In this document: in pieces, positions 25,439-37,041 of the stretch | Layout: every line of letters begins with the position of its first letter | How positions within the stretch are numbered: position 1 is the stretch's first letter | NCBI GenBank assembly: GCA_000149265.1 | Contig: CH000599.1 | Span: forward strand, 195,765-259,764 | Source of the DNA: Ciona savignyi | Taxonomy: Eukaryota; Chordata; Ascidiacea; Phlebobranchia; Cionidae | Length of the DNA stretch: 64,000 nt | Direction of reading: 5' to 3' | The notes under the pieces: model-generated | The model's database searches: none | The model's input: only the letters and a program-made list of their open reading frames with translations | What the model was told of the DNA's origin: nothing | Translations under genes and position numbers: made by a program

Positions 25439-25582
25439 AGGATTTTATGTTTACCCCGTGAATTGGAAAACCAAGGGGGTTAACACACGGGTAATCGTCA
25501 GATCACCTCGCGCCCACCGCCGGATTACCGGAGCTATTGCAGTCTGTTGTATTTGATAGACACGTTCCTTTAATTTAGTACA
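25439..25582 (-). repeat. truncated SINE next to a MITE fragment
   Basis: Reverse tail and body up to CGTTCCTTTAATTTAGTA. It is abutted by CAGTGGTTCTCAACTTTTTT at 25583, which looks like the end of a small hAT element running to about 25725. Confidence 0.6.
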
Positions 25583-25731
25583 GTGGTTCTCAACTTTTTT
25601 GTTGCCTCCCGTTGAATATTTTAAAAACTTTCCATTTTTTTCTTACCGTATAAAGAGCCCCCAATTTGAGTCTCTATTAGATGGAATAAAATAAAACATT
25701 CAGAGATGCGGTTATTTGAACTGAATAATTT

Positions 25732-26010
25732 GTCCGATCGGTTGGACTAGCGGTTAAGTGCGTCGCTTTTCAATCGAAAGGTTGCAGGTGCAAAACTGGT
25801 CGGTTGTGTCCTTGGGCAAGGCACTTTACGGACATTGTCTGAACCCATTGGATTAATGGATTCTACCAAATTAAAGGAACGTGTCTATTATATACCATAC
25901 ACTGCAATAGCTTAGGAAACCCAATGGTGGGCGCGAGGTAATCTGACGATTGCCCGTGTGTTAACCCCTTTGCTTTTTCTATTCACGAGGATAAACATGA
26001 ATATCCTATA
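25732..26010 (+). repeat. full SINE copy
   Basis: Complete copy with head GGTTGGACTAGCGGTTAAGT, AATCGAAAGGTTGCAGGTG and a TGAATATCCTATAG tail; one of the best copies for building a consensus. Confidence 0.85.
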
Positions 26011-26264
26011 GTATGTCTGCTCAACCACTTCAGTAAGGCGTATAGTTCTGAAAGTAGGGCTGAAATAAAAATGTCATCAATCAATTTCTTCCCGGTTGAC
26101 AAACGCTAAACTTTGGTAAAATAGATGTTCCAAAAGAATTTAATACTGTGATCTATTTAGCAGGTTTTGTTTAATCTAAATCTAAACAATTCCAACTAAA
26201 ATGTATGAAGTTGGTATCATGGGTGGCTGGTTTAGAACACAAGACATGAATGCAAGTTATGAAG

Positions 26265-26270
26265 TTTATT
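26265..26270 (-). terminator. polyadenylation signal of the DOMON gene
   Basis: AATAAA on the minus strand, about 75 bp after the stop codon at 26344-26346. Confidence 0.5.
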
Positions 26271-26343
26271 TGACAATGAAGGTGAAAAGTCTTAAATTGC
26301 TTGATATGATTGCACAAATGAAATGAAAACGTTTGAAGTCCAC

Positions 26344-29300
26344 TCAGCTCGCGAACCTCCTGTAGAGAAGGAAGCTGACGAACCACATGAAACTCCCCCC
26401 AACTGCCAACCCGATCGCTATTTTTGCTTGTCGTGATATAAATGCCGAGTCATCTCGGAGAAGTGAGACATCTAGTGTCGCTAAGTCCGGGTGATCTCGT
26501 AATTCCTCCCAACTTCGGAATACTTGGGAAATAAAACGCACAGTCATGTTTGGTGTGAAATAAATTTTAGTTGGGTAAGAGATTTTTTGAAAGACACTTT
26601 AAAATCCAAATGATCTATATTTATTTGAATCAAATCGGTATTTTTTTGAAAATATTAATTTTAAGGTCAAACAATCTTTGTTAAGAGGACGGACAGACAA
26701 ATTAATTTAAATGTGGATAAATAATTAGGTTTGCTGCTATGATACCTAAAAAAATTAAATACAGAAAAATGTATATTACAAGTCTAGGGAAACCATAAAT
26801 TTTAGGTTTTGTCGTATCTAGGTAGTGTTAGCTAGTTTTATTCCGATTTCCATCTAATGTTTTTAAACAGACACGACACCCTTAAACAGACAGACACTGT
26901 CAAAGTGTTTGACAAAAACAAATATGCGTTGTTTTCTCATAGTAGACGCATCTGATTAGCTTGGTTGGTTAGTACTTCGACTGTCAGCCGAACGATTTCA
27001 TGCACTGAAAAGTCCTTGGACTATGCACTTAACGGACATTGCCTGAACCTAGTGGACTAATGGGTTCCACCAAAAAAGAATGTCTCAACCATACACAACA
27101 CACTATAATAGCTTCATTGACTAGACTGGGCATGAGTGATCAGATGGTAACACATTCAACATTCAAGAGAAGCAATTTCGTGGCAGTTGAATGTATTATC
27201 CATAATATAACGTTAATACGCTCATCACCCGCCCCTCAAATGTTGAACACAAGTCACAACCTACCAATAGCTCGTATGGACTGGGGATCCACCTGATGGT
27301 TATTCCCCCCATATAATCCCCGGTTGATCAAGATAGCTTCTTTAAATGTGAATCGGAGTTCCAGCTGGAATTGAAATTAACTTCATAAATAGAATGTGGG
27401 GGATGAAAGATGAGGGATTGGGATCATCTAGTGGGTGAGGATAATCATGTTTTATCCTCGTGGATGGGAGAGTGCAGGGGTGTATTAAGGACAAAATCAA
27501 CTAGGAAGTGGCTGAATTTGAACCTACAACCTTCAGCTTCATGCATATGTTGTTACCCACTGAGCTATTGTAGCGAATCATATAACGGCAGTTATTCTCC
27601 CCTCCCGCATTCAACAAACTTTTATACAATGCGCCACAGCATTAGTAATCAACAAATGGCAATACATAGCATGTCACACTATTTCACAAATACAACATAA
27701 CAACCCCAAACCACCTGCAATTGCCCCAAGCTCCTGAACCTGGATGAGATGACGGCTTGAGCCGTGTATTCCACGAACAGTTTCTCACGAACTCCTTTCG
27801 TTAACTTGGTCACCGAGATGTTTAGAACTCGAAGGAACCGTTCCTTCACCAGTCGCGTTTCATGGTAAGTGGCGTTGATCTGGTGGCCAGGTATTTGGTT
27901 TGGGGGTTATTCATTTTACAATTCAAATGTCTTTATTGTACAGGCAAAATTGGTAAATAGGCAACCTTGAAAAAATCTAATGGATGGATACAAGGCAAAC
28001 AGCCTGAAACAATATATTATAAAATATAAAACACATTTGTTTACATTTTGTTATAACATAGAAAACAGGAAAAATACTGTGTTTATCCCTGTGGATTGTC
28101 AGATCATCTCGCACCCATCGTCGGGTTACCGGAGATATTGCAGTGTGTTGTATATGACGGACACGTTCCTTCAATTTGGTAGAACCCATTAATCCGCTGG
28201 GTTCAGGCAATGTCCGTTATGTGCCTTGCCCAAGGACACAACCGACTAGCTAGCGACTAGTTTCCATCCCATATCCCAGTCAGTTTCGATCCCAGTTTCG
28301 AACCTGAAACCCTTTAGTTACCAATCCACCTCCATACAAGCCGACCCGTCACATCTTACATTGTTTTCAAACTCCCGTCTAACCCTGTCGTACCCCCCAG
28401 TGGAATGCAGGGAAGTTGGGTCGTAGTGGAAGTTGATCACTCTGAAGCCCCCTGTGAACGTCACCATGCGAGATGAGGTGTTGCCCACCAGCCCGTGGTA
28501 GTTGGGGATGGGTGGGGTTGTCCCTGGGTTGGGGGTGGGTGGGGTTGTTTCTGGGTCGGAGATTGCTGGGGAGGGTCGTAGTTTATCCTCGTGAATTGGA
28601 AAAAGTTAATTTAGTTTATTCCTTTTTTGCCAGATATTAAATAATGCCAAATGAAGCAAATCACAACATGGAAGAAAAGATGGAATCTTTGTGTCTCTGG
28701 TATAATTTTTATTTCCTTTAAAACTTTTTACCCGGTTAAAGCCCTTATATCAGTTTGTATAAGGAGCCAATTGAATCAAAGGTGAAATAAGACAAATTTG
28801 TCACTAAAGTTGATATGTGTGCAAATGTAGAAGATAGAGATACTGTGGGAATGTTAAACAAATGGACAGTTAATCAACCACATCACTTACAAACCTATAT
28901 TACCTCCGTGTGTTTGTTGCCCAACATTTTCATTCACAATGCGTTGTTGAATAGTTGTTGTCGGGCTGGTTGTGGCTTGTCTTGTTGGTTGACTTGTTGC
29001 GCCAGTAGTTGTGGTAGAAACGCACTCTCGGATACACAACTAAATATTCAAAACAGCAAATTGTTTTAGGATTTTATTATTCATTTTATTTTGAACTACC
29101 CATTTACTTTACACCGATAACATAATGTAAAACTTTAAATTGCATTGCAGCAAGTACATTAGTTTTTAAATAGTTTTCCACAAAAAGGAAAAACATTAGA
29201 ATTGATAATATATTTTTATTTTTTTATTGAACAAATGCTACCCAATTAAAAAAAAATGTCGCTCTTAATACATTCATAATGTCAAATTTAATGTCAAAAC

Positions 29301-32300
29301 CGAATTAAAATGATATTTACTTTGGAAGGTGTGATAACATCCCTGAACGTGTGGTAATTCACCCGACCCCCATTCATTGATCCGTGCGCGAATAAAATAT
29401 ATCGACACTCGGTGTCAGTAAAGGACAAGTCCCAAATGTCCTGGGTGTTGCGCAATCTTGAAAACTGTAAAAATATATTTCTATTAAAAATGGGTTTCTA
29501 TTTTTCTGCATCAAAGTATATGAGATGAGTTACATATTAATTCCCATGCATGGGGTTTATAATGGTGGATATATATAACAAGCAATTATCACATTACCCA
29601 TACCCACCGTCTGTTTACCAGGCCTATTGTAGTATGTTGTTTTTAATACGGCGATCCTTTAATTGTAGCCAACCCATTAAACCAATGGGGTAACGCGATA
29701 CCTTATTACTAATTTGCCGGACAAAACATCTAAAATAAAGAAGGGAAAAAATTCTCTTTGATGAAAAATTAGACCATTTTGGATATTATGGCCCAATATG
29801 TTACTAATAGAACTTACCAGCATATCAATATAAATACAGTTAAACACATTGTAGTCTACTTTAAAACAACTGATTTTTAGGATAAGGAAATGCAAATGAA
29901 TGTCTGTGGCAATCAAATACCTGGATAGTTGTCACTCCATTGTTATAACTCCCACTTGAAGCAATGATGTTCTGCTGGGAATCGACGATTGGTTCAAATC
30001 TGCCTTGTGCATATCTGGATGAACAACCATCAGCTGAAAGGTGGGGGGGATCGAAACCAGCTCTCGCTAGTTGGTCGGTAAGGCACTTAGTAAATGTTGC
30101 CTGAACCCAGCGGATTGATCGTTTTACTAAAACTAAAAAAATAACATCAACCATACACACTACACTGCAATAGCTCAGTTAATCCACCTATAAGCATGTG
30201 GTAATCTGATGATTTGTTATAATAATCTCTTGCGCAAGGGACTTAACAGACATTGCATGAACTCAGTGGGTGAATGGGTTCTACTAACAGTGAAATCATG
30301 CTAAACACACTACAACTGTAGACATAGAGTAATCGGTTAATTACTGTTTTAAAATTACGACACCTTGCCATCCCACCACCACATATAAAGCAAAGGTCGA
30401 TCCAACTCTGTACCTGTCATGGATAACAGTGTTGCCAGCATCATTAATCCAACCAATATAGACATCAGTGTTTGGCATCATTCGGTCATCACTGACTCCA
30501 ATACCCAGCCATCCCTGGTTTGAAGCCTGGAATCGTTTTCACATTTTCAATTCATGAGAAATCTACCTCATGCTCACAGTTGGGTTAATCGTTATTGTGA
30601 TGGGTTAAATAGTTGATATTATATTGTAACTTTAGTTAATCTAGTTGATAGTTGGATCAAAGCAAAATTTTCATATTTATGGTGGTGAATGGGGGGACAT
30701 TATTACAGAGACAATCGTCAAATCACCTCGCGACCACCGTCGGGATACTAAAGCTATTGCAGTGTGTTGTGTATGATTCACATATTCCGTCTTTTGGCAA
30801 TATGTATTTATAATCTGCTGGTTCTAGGCAATGTCTATTATGTGTCATGCGCCAGGACACAGTCGACTAGCTAGTAACCAGTTTTGAACCTCCAACCCTT
30901 TTAGCTGAAAGGCAACCCACTAGCCCACACAGCTAATCGGGTGGAAAATAAGCATTCTAACACAGGTAATTGCCAGTTTACCTAAAAATTAGGAAGAATT
31001 TACTGTATCAAAAAAATAAAAAAATAAACTAACTATAATAGACTAAAGTATTCTTTTAAAATATGCACACACAATAAGCCTAATACACCTTCAATATGAA
31101 TGTGATGACATCATTATGCAATGACCATGACACTGAATAGAGACAATTGAAATTCGCTGAGTCATCATTACAGTTAGGTGGTGATTTGATGACTCCTTGT
31201 TTAGTTTCGCATCTGACCTCAGTTTGGGGGGTGGTTGTGGGGGGTGAGTTTAACCCTGTCGATATATATCGTGTAAAGGATATTAGTGCTTTTCAATGAG
31301 GTGGGGTAATGCTAGTTCGGCGGAGCTGTAGAGACATTCTTGCAATTTGGTAGAACCCATTAAAGACAACATTATTAAATATTATTCCAACCCTTTTAAA
31401 CACACTTGAATAAAAGTGAATTTTTATTTATAGGTTATTTCTAAGGACAACTTTTTTTTCCGATAGAATATGATATTTAAGTTTGTCTGTGTGAATGGGA
31501 AAATGCAATGAGTGTTATCACACGGTTTAAAGTCAGATTACTTGGGCACACCTTTGCAATTTTATTGTGTTGTGCATAATTGAGTAATTTCTTCGGATTT
31601 ACCTAAGTTCCTTGCCACAGGACACAAACGACTAGCTAGCAACCAGTTTGGAACATGCAACCTATTGACTGAATGGTGCTGCACTAATCCACCAACCACA
31701 CTTGCAGCTACTACATGTTCTTACCACTGAAGTCCAAAGTATTAAATCCTCGTTGCAAACGTGAAGTTCCATGATATTTCAATTCATCGTGTCGATAGAA
31801 CCTGTGGGTGGTTGTTTCATTTATACAGGTTGGTAGTTGGATGTTGTTCGGCAGGTTAGCTTAATCAATAAGAGTGTTACCAGGTAATTATAACATACAG
31901 GTTAGCTCAGTTGGTAAGTCTAGACAGTTTTGAGGTTGTAGAATCGAACCCAGCCTTTCACTAGTCGGTTGGGTCCTTTTGCAAGGCACCAAACGGACAT
32001 TGCCTGAACCCAGCGGATTAATGGATTCTACAAAATTGAAGGAACGTCTATCATGAACAACACACTGAAATACAGTGGGTGCGAAGTGATATGACGATTG
32101 ACTGTGTGATAATGCCACTTGGTTTCTCATCCAGAACATTCTAGCTGAAAGTCAGACGAGATATTTCTACAAACACCAACATAAATCAAAAATAACCACC
32201 ACATTCTAGATTAAACCAACAAAATATTTCAACAAAATGGCACGATCACCTGTAATCAGCAACAGAGCAAACCTCCATGCCAGATGATGGATGGTGGAAG

Positions 32301-35300
32301 TACTGGCCCACCTCCTGTCCCTTCGCCCATATCACATGCATTGGTTCCAATAATATCGGGTGGTCGGTGAAATGTGTGGCTGGGGATGGTTCTGGTTGGT
32401 GGATTGAATGTATATATGTGTGGGGGTTGGACTCATAGTTATTGGTCCCTTAGAGTCTAAAGGCTTGATTCATTTGGTTTTTTAATAAACTGGTCGCTAG
32501 CTAGTTGGTTGTGTCCTTGAGAAAGGCACTTGGCAGACATTGTCTGAACCCAGTGGAATGAGAGGTACTACTAAAACTAAAGGAACATCTCAATCATACA
32601 CCCTTTTTAATAGCTCCGGTTATCCAACCGTGGGCACGAGATGAAACAATTGCCCATGTGGTAAGGTGGTAAGACTTTAGTTTTCCCCACCCAAAGAGAT
32701 AAACATAAATATCCCGTCCACTCACCAACAGCTTTCTTCCTCACCACAATTGTGGTGAACCCATCAACCTGAGACCCGACAGCGGAAGTGATATCATCAC
32801 GACCGCCGTAGAAGTTGTCTGATCGTGGTGTCGACCGATCCCGGGTGTACATATCTTGCACGCGGAGAAGATTGCCTGGTAATTTAATTTATTCATGTTA
32901 ATCAGATCACCTTGCGCCCGCCATTGGGTTACTGGAGCTATTTAAGTGTGTTATGTAACATATGGTCATTATCCATATATATATTCAACCCCACCATGCT
33001 TATACACAAGATCAAAATAATTGACATATTTGTACCTCACCTTTAACTGAGCCAATAATAATATCAGTGCAATCCATAGGATGAAGTGACTGGACTCGTG
33101 GTCCACCTGCACCATTTGGTTCTGGTTCTGGTTCCGAAGTTGGTTCTGGTTCTGGTTCCGAAGTTGGTTCTGGTTCTGGTTCCGAAGTTGGTTCTGGTTC
33201 TGGTTCTGGTTCCGAAGTTGGTTCCGGTTCAGAAGATGGTTCTGGTTCTGGTTCCAAAGATGGTTCTGGTTCCGAAGATGGTTCTGGTTCCGCAGATGGT
33301 TCTGGTTCTGGTTCTGGTTCCGAAGTTGGTTCCGGTTCAGAAGATGGTTCTGGTTCTGGTTCTGAAGATGGTTCTGGTTCAGAAGATGGTTCTGGTTCCG
33401 CAGATGGTTCTGGTTCTGGTTCCGAAGTTGGTTCTGGTTCTGGTTCCGAAGTTGGTTCTGGTTCCGATGTTGGTTCTGGTTCTGGTTCTGGTTCCGAAGT
33501 TGCTTCTGGTTCTGGTTCCGATGTTGGTTCTGGTTCTGGTTCTGGTTCCGAAGTTGGTTCTGGTTCTGGTTCTGGTTCCGATGTTGGTTCTGGTTCTGGT
33601 TCTGGTTCCGAAGTTGGTTCTGGTTCTGGTTCCGAAGTTGGTTCTGGTTCTGGTTCTGGTTCCGAAGTTGGTTCTGGTTCTGGTTCTGGTTCCGAAGTTT
33701 GTTCTGGTTCCGAAGTTGGTTCTGGTTCTGGTTCTGGTTCCGAAGATGGTTCTGGTTCCGAAGTTGGTTCTGGTTCTGGTTCTGGTTCCGAAGTTGGTTC
33801 TGGTTCTGGTTCTGGTTCCGAAGATGGTTCTGGTTCCGAAGTTGGTTCTGGTTCCGAAGATGGTTCTGGTTCCGAAGTTGGTTCTGGTTCTGGTGTTATT
33901 CGATCAGAATTAACCAGACACGAAGTCGAATCCTCCAAAGCATCTTCTATTAATTTCTCAGGATCCACGTGGGCTCTCTGCAAAACAATCGTTTTTTTTC
34001 AGTTTTGGGGACGAGATATATAGACATTGTTTGGTAACTGTGCTCTCACGGCTGTACGGTAGTGTGCTCAATTGCGATACATATAACAACTTACATACAA
34101 AAACGGTCTTAGTAATGAGCTAATTATTTGTTACAAACTGAGCCCGGTAAAATACTACTCACAGCAGTTGACTTCCGTGCGAATATCTGTTCAACTTCCA
34201 GTCGAGCTTGATTGCCCTGTGGCCTGGGTATCGAACGGCAGCTTCCCTGGCTCAAAGGCCTCCAACCAACACCCACCCAACTCAAGGTTCTGACTTGCAG
34301 AGCGATCTCTATCTCTGCACTGCTACGCAGATACTTCAAATAAAGCATGGCGTTCCCGGGGCTCAGTTCGAATGATCTGTACCCGTTCTCAGTGGAAAGT
34401 TGAGGAATTTCAAGAAGTTGCGAAACTAGAAATGGCAAGAGGTAACTTTTTATATTTTGCAAAACACTTCCAAGTCTATATGATGCCTTTAAGTGCGTTG
34501 TGTATGATTGAATGGGAAACTAATGTGCGTTATCACACGGGAAGTCGTTTGATAATCAGGCGCCCACTGTCGAAGAAGTTTAAATTAATTTAAAAAGAAA
34601 CTCAACTTCAAGTCGAACTCTCTATCGACAACTAATGGGTGAGGTTTTGGGTTCAGGCAATGTCCGTTAAGTGCCTTGCCCAAGGACACAACCGACCAGC
34701 TATAGGGACCTGTTTTGATCTCTAACCCACACGTTAAATCGATCGGTAATTAGATAAAAAGCTAAGCAATTAAATTACACAGTTACAAATTAAATCTTGA
34801 AGAAAAAAAGTAGCTATGACAAACCCTTTTCGCATTTCTCTCCAAACCACCCAGGGTTACAATAGCAAACCAATTTTGGGAAGGTTGTGCTACGAGTATC
34901 GATACATTGACCATTGTTACTGCAGTCTCTATCTCTCCAGCATTCGTCTGTGTGTGGAGAATTGTTTTAACTATATTTGCAATACTGGGTAGCTACTGTG
35001 GGCATAGAAGATTGACCTGAAAACCCGACAAGGAAATGACTGAAAGGCGATACGAGATAGTTACGAATTAATGGCTATAATCTTAACTAAGGTATACCGT
35101 TACCCTTAACAGTAAAAGATTTGGTAAATTACCAATAAAATAAGATATTAGGTTACGTAATAGGCCTACATCGTGTCTAACATAGTTTTTACGATAAATA
35201 CCTTTATATTGACACCTATCCCCACTGAACAGCCTTCGGCATAAACATGCTCCTGTAGTTCTGCTGCAGGAGCCGCCATTGAGACATTTCCCACCAAAAC

Positions 35301-37041
35301 ATCTGTTCGGATTAACTCGACGATTCCTTTGTACGATCGACACATCGGCGCAGCTCCAAAACATATAGTTTGCGCTCCATTCTGCCGCTTGCCGCAATAG
35401 ACGTATGACGCAAGCGTCACATACCAGCCCAGGCGGCAATACGACTTTTACAGATTGAAGTCTAAGGAAAGCGTTAATCTAACTTGTTATGTATACTTCA
35501 AGAGACATACCACCGCCATGGACAACGAACTATAATGTATGAATAGGCGTACCATCAAGCAATTCGTCATAATTAATTAGCGATACATTATATACAAAGT
35601 ACGTGGGGTCATTTTCACCGGGATGGAAAATGACCCCACCTAACTTTGTATATACAAAGTACCCCACCTACTTTGTATAGAACAAATGATGGACTCATCA
35701 AGACCGTTTTTTATATCGAAATCGGTATATGTATCGGTCGCGTCAACCACACGATCGTACTTACGTGGAGTCATTGCGAAAGGTGAATTGACCTCCCGTC
35801 AAATGCGCCAACACTCGGAACCTGGAACCCGGGGTTTCCTGTATAACTTGCACTTGGATTCCTCCCTAGATACAATGTAACCTTGAAAGAATACAACGGT
35901 ATCACCCGATATAATGTTACCTGGTGGGAATATGCCAAATGCCACGTCACGTCAATTTCGGAACCTTCAACGAAGGTTGTTCGCCGCCCTGTTGTTTGAA
36001 ATGAAGTTATAAATAGTTGGTCATGAAATAAATTAAAACGTGCGGTCCAACGGATTAGCTTGATGATTTAGTGCGCCGCCGAAGGGTTGCGGGCTCGAAA
36101 CTGGTCGCTAGCTAATCGGTTGTGTCCTTGGGCAAGGTACTTAACCTGAACCCAGTGGATTAATGGGTTCTACTAAATTAAAGGAACGTGTGAATCATAC
36201 ACAACAGACTGCAATAGCTCCGCTAACCCGACGATAGGCGCGAGATGATCTGACGATTGTCTATGTGTTAACACATATTTCGTATTCCATCTACGAGGAT
36301 AAACATAAATATTCTATCCTATCATGTGCGCAATTTTTCTCTATTAAACCATTTGTTTTTATATTCAATAGACTGCAGTATCTGGGAGGGAGAGGTAATT
36401 TTACTGCTATCCGTGTTACAACGTCATCGGCGTATAACGTAAACACGAATATCCAATTACGTTTCGCAAGAATAAATGAGTCGTAATTCTCCCTTCCATT
36501 CTATCAAATTTAACAACGCACACACCGATTGTGCATTATATTACAGTTTCACGTTCATTTTGTTGACACCACCTTCCCTTTCTGTAATACCAGGTGATAG
36601 TCCGTGTGATAACTCCCTAGGCCTAAACGGTTATGAACCCCCAAACCGTTGACGTAAAATATATTTCGTGGTGGCTCGTACCCCCCACGTTTACATGTCA
36701 TGTTATGTATAAAACTTGTTGGCACAAGCGACAAACAAATTTTCCGCATACCGTCCGTTAGTTTATTCCCTTTTTATTCCAGACTAGGTTTCAAACCACA
36801 ATGGTCATATGACTACAGTTAAGCATTTAAATGGCTCTGAAGTTGTACGCGGTAACCATTCGACCACACAAGGGGGTTGTAACTTACCGTTTTCGTTCGT
36901 TGGGAAGCCGCAAGGTCCCCTTGTTCGCCCATTGTCCAGGAAATCCAGTTGATATTCTCTTGCTGGTGGGTATGTTAGTCGCACGTGTGCTTTGCATTGG
37001 GTTAACAACGTTAATAACAGTACAGAGCGAATAAAGCACAT
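26344..37041 (-). CDS. mosaic membrane protein: His-first copper-type domain, EGF x2, DOMON x2, SEA, TM
   Basis: No known gene name. Exons (5' to 3'): 37041-36888, 35988-35921, 35865-35765, 35461-35202, 34947-34825, 34425-34163, 33977-33041, 32875-32726, 32379-32250, 31801-31725, 31255-31089, 30526-30414, 30014-29921, 29464-29321, 29039-28904, 28565-28360, 27879-27715, 27364-27265, 26522-26344. All sites are GT/AG and all phases agree; 3567 nt encode 1188 residues. Signal peptide 1-18, so the mature chain would start with His19 ([10 protein letters not shown], then [16 protein letters not shown] at 66-73, [13 protein letters not shown] at about 142-149). This pattern resembles the copper 'histidine brace' families (LPMO or BIM1-like). 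EGF domains at C162-C191 and C197-C233. DOMON 1 at about 248-755, split by a Glu/Pro/Ser/Thr repeat (352-610). DOMON 2 at about 772-927. Thr/Pro-rich linker at 928-1000, SEA-like fold at about 1005-1120, helix 1164-1183, tail RRFAS. Function unknown; extracellular redox or matrix work is inferred. Confidence 0.82.
26957..27150 (+). repeat. SINE in the DOMON gene intron 18
   Basis: Diverged copy with GCTTGGTTGGTTAGTAC head and GACATTGCCTGAACCTAGTG body; the tail is lost. Confidence 0.7.
28077..28335 (-). repeat. SINE in the DOMON gene intron 16
   Basis: Reverse copy with a 28-bp loss in the tail region and a partial duplication near the head (CAGTTTCGATCCCAGTTTCG). It ends about 25 bp before the exon 16 edge at 28360. 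Confidence 0.75.
30030..30320 (+). repeat. two degraded SINE pieces
   Basis: 30030-30205 has GCTGAAAGGTGGGGGGATCG and TGCCTGAACCCAGCGG. 30222-30320 repeats the middle part (GCAAGGGACTTAACAGACAT). They lie in the intron between the exons at 30526-30414 and 30014-29921. Confidence 0.55.
30675..30945 (-). repeat. SINE copy, reverse
   Basis: Body with CAATCGTCAAATCACCTCGC, a diverged middle (CTGGTTCTAGGCAATGTC) and head AACCCTTTTAGCTGAAAGGC. Confidence 0.7.
31470..31705 (-). repeat. SINE copy, reverse, diverged
   Basis: Starts near ATATGATATTTAAGTTTGTC, lacks much of the middle, and keeps ACGACTAGCTAGCAACCAG and a CTGAATGG head. It ends about 20 bp from exon 31801-31725. Confidence 0.6.
31900..32135 (+). 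repeat. SINE copy
   Basis: Head GGTTAGCTCAGTTGGTAAGT, body CATTGCCTGAACCCAGCGG, shortened 3' half. Confidence 0.7.
32485..32716 (+). repeat. SINE abutting a splice donor
   Basis: GGTCGCTAGCTAGTTGGTTG through an AACATAAATATCCCG tail. It ends fewer than 10 bp from the ACTCAC (reverse GTGAGT) donor of exon 32875-32726. Confidence 0.75.
32890..32962 (-). repeat. short SINE fragment
   Basis: TTATTCATG then TCAGATCACCTTGCGCC and GGGTTACTGGAGCTATT only. Confidence 0.5.
33118..33894. repeat. hexanucleotide-based coding repeat (GGTTCT / GGTTCC)
   Basis: About 780 bp of GGTTCT/GGTTCCGAAGTT units on the plus strand. Read on the minus strand they encode the Glu-Pro / Ser-Glu-Pro / Thr-Ser-Glu repeat of the DOMON protein. 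Unit number is likely to vary between alleles. Confidence 0.95.
34500..34745 (-). repeat. degraded SINE, reverse
   Basis: TTGTGTATGATTGAATGGG start, then TTTTGGGTTCAGGCAATGTC and AGTGCCTTGCCCAAGGACAC. Parts are out of order or deleted. Confidence 0.6.
35591..35680. repeat. perfect-looking palindrome in an intron
   Basis: ATACAAAGTACGTGGGGTCA followed by TTTTC, a 9-bp loop and GAAAATGACCCCACCTAAC, then a second shorter ATACAAAGTA / TACTTTGTAT pair. It could fold as a long hairpin with a short one beside it; possibly a tiny MITE. Confidence 0.7.
35691..35765 (+). repeat. dispersed repeat family 2
   Basis: AAGACCGTTTTTTATATCG and GGTATATGTATCGGTCGCGT recur at 46230-46290 (reverse), 47045-47135, 48240-48310 and 51735-51805. 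It overlaps the donor end of the exon at 35865-35765. Confidence 0.5.
36042..36325 (+). repeat. SINE in the DOMON gene intron 1
   Basis: Near-complete copy: CCAACGGATTAGCTTGATGA head, GGTCGCTAGCTAATCGG, AACCTGAACCCAGTGG, AACATAAATATTCTATCC tail. Confidence 0.8.

Noticed and set aside
26344..26547. Separate 67-residue single-pass membrane protein
   Set aside because: The acceptor at 26523 joins in phase to an exon at 27364-27265, so it is the last exon of the DOMON gene.
1839..28210. Several frames starting [12 protein letters not shown]
   Set aside because: They come from the SINE body and differ only by SINE divergence.
33086..33913. 275-residue plus-strand open frame rich in Leu/Val/Pro/Lys
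   Set aside because: It is the antisense of the Glu/Pro repeat exon of the minus-strand DOMON gene. Stop-free repeat units make both strands open.
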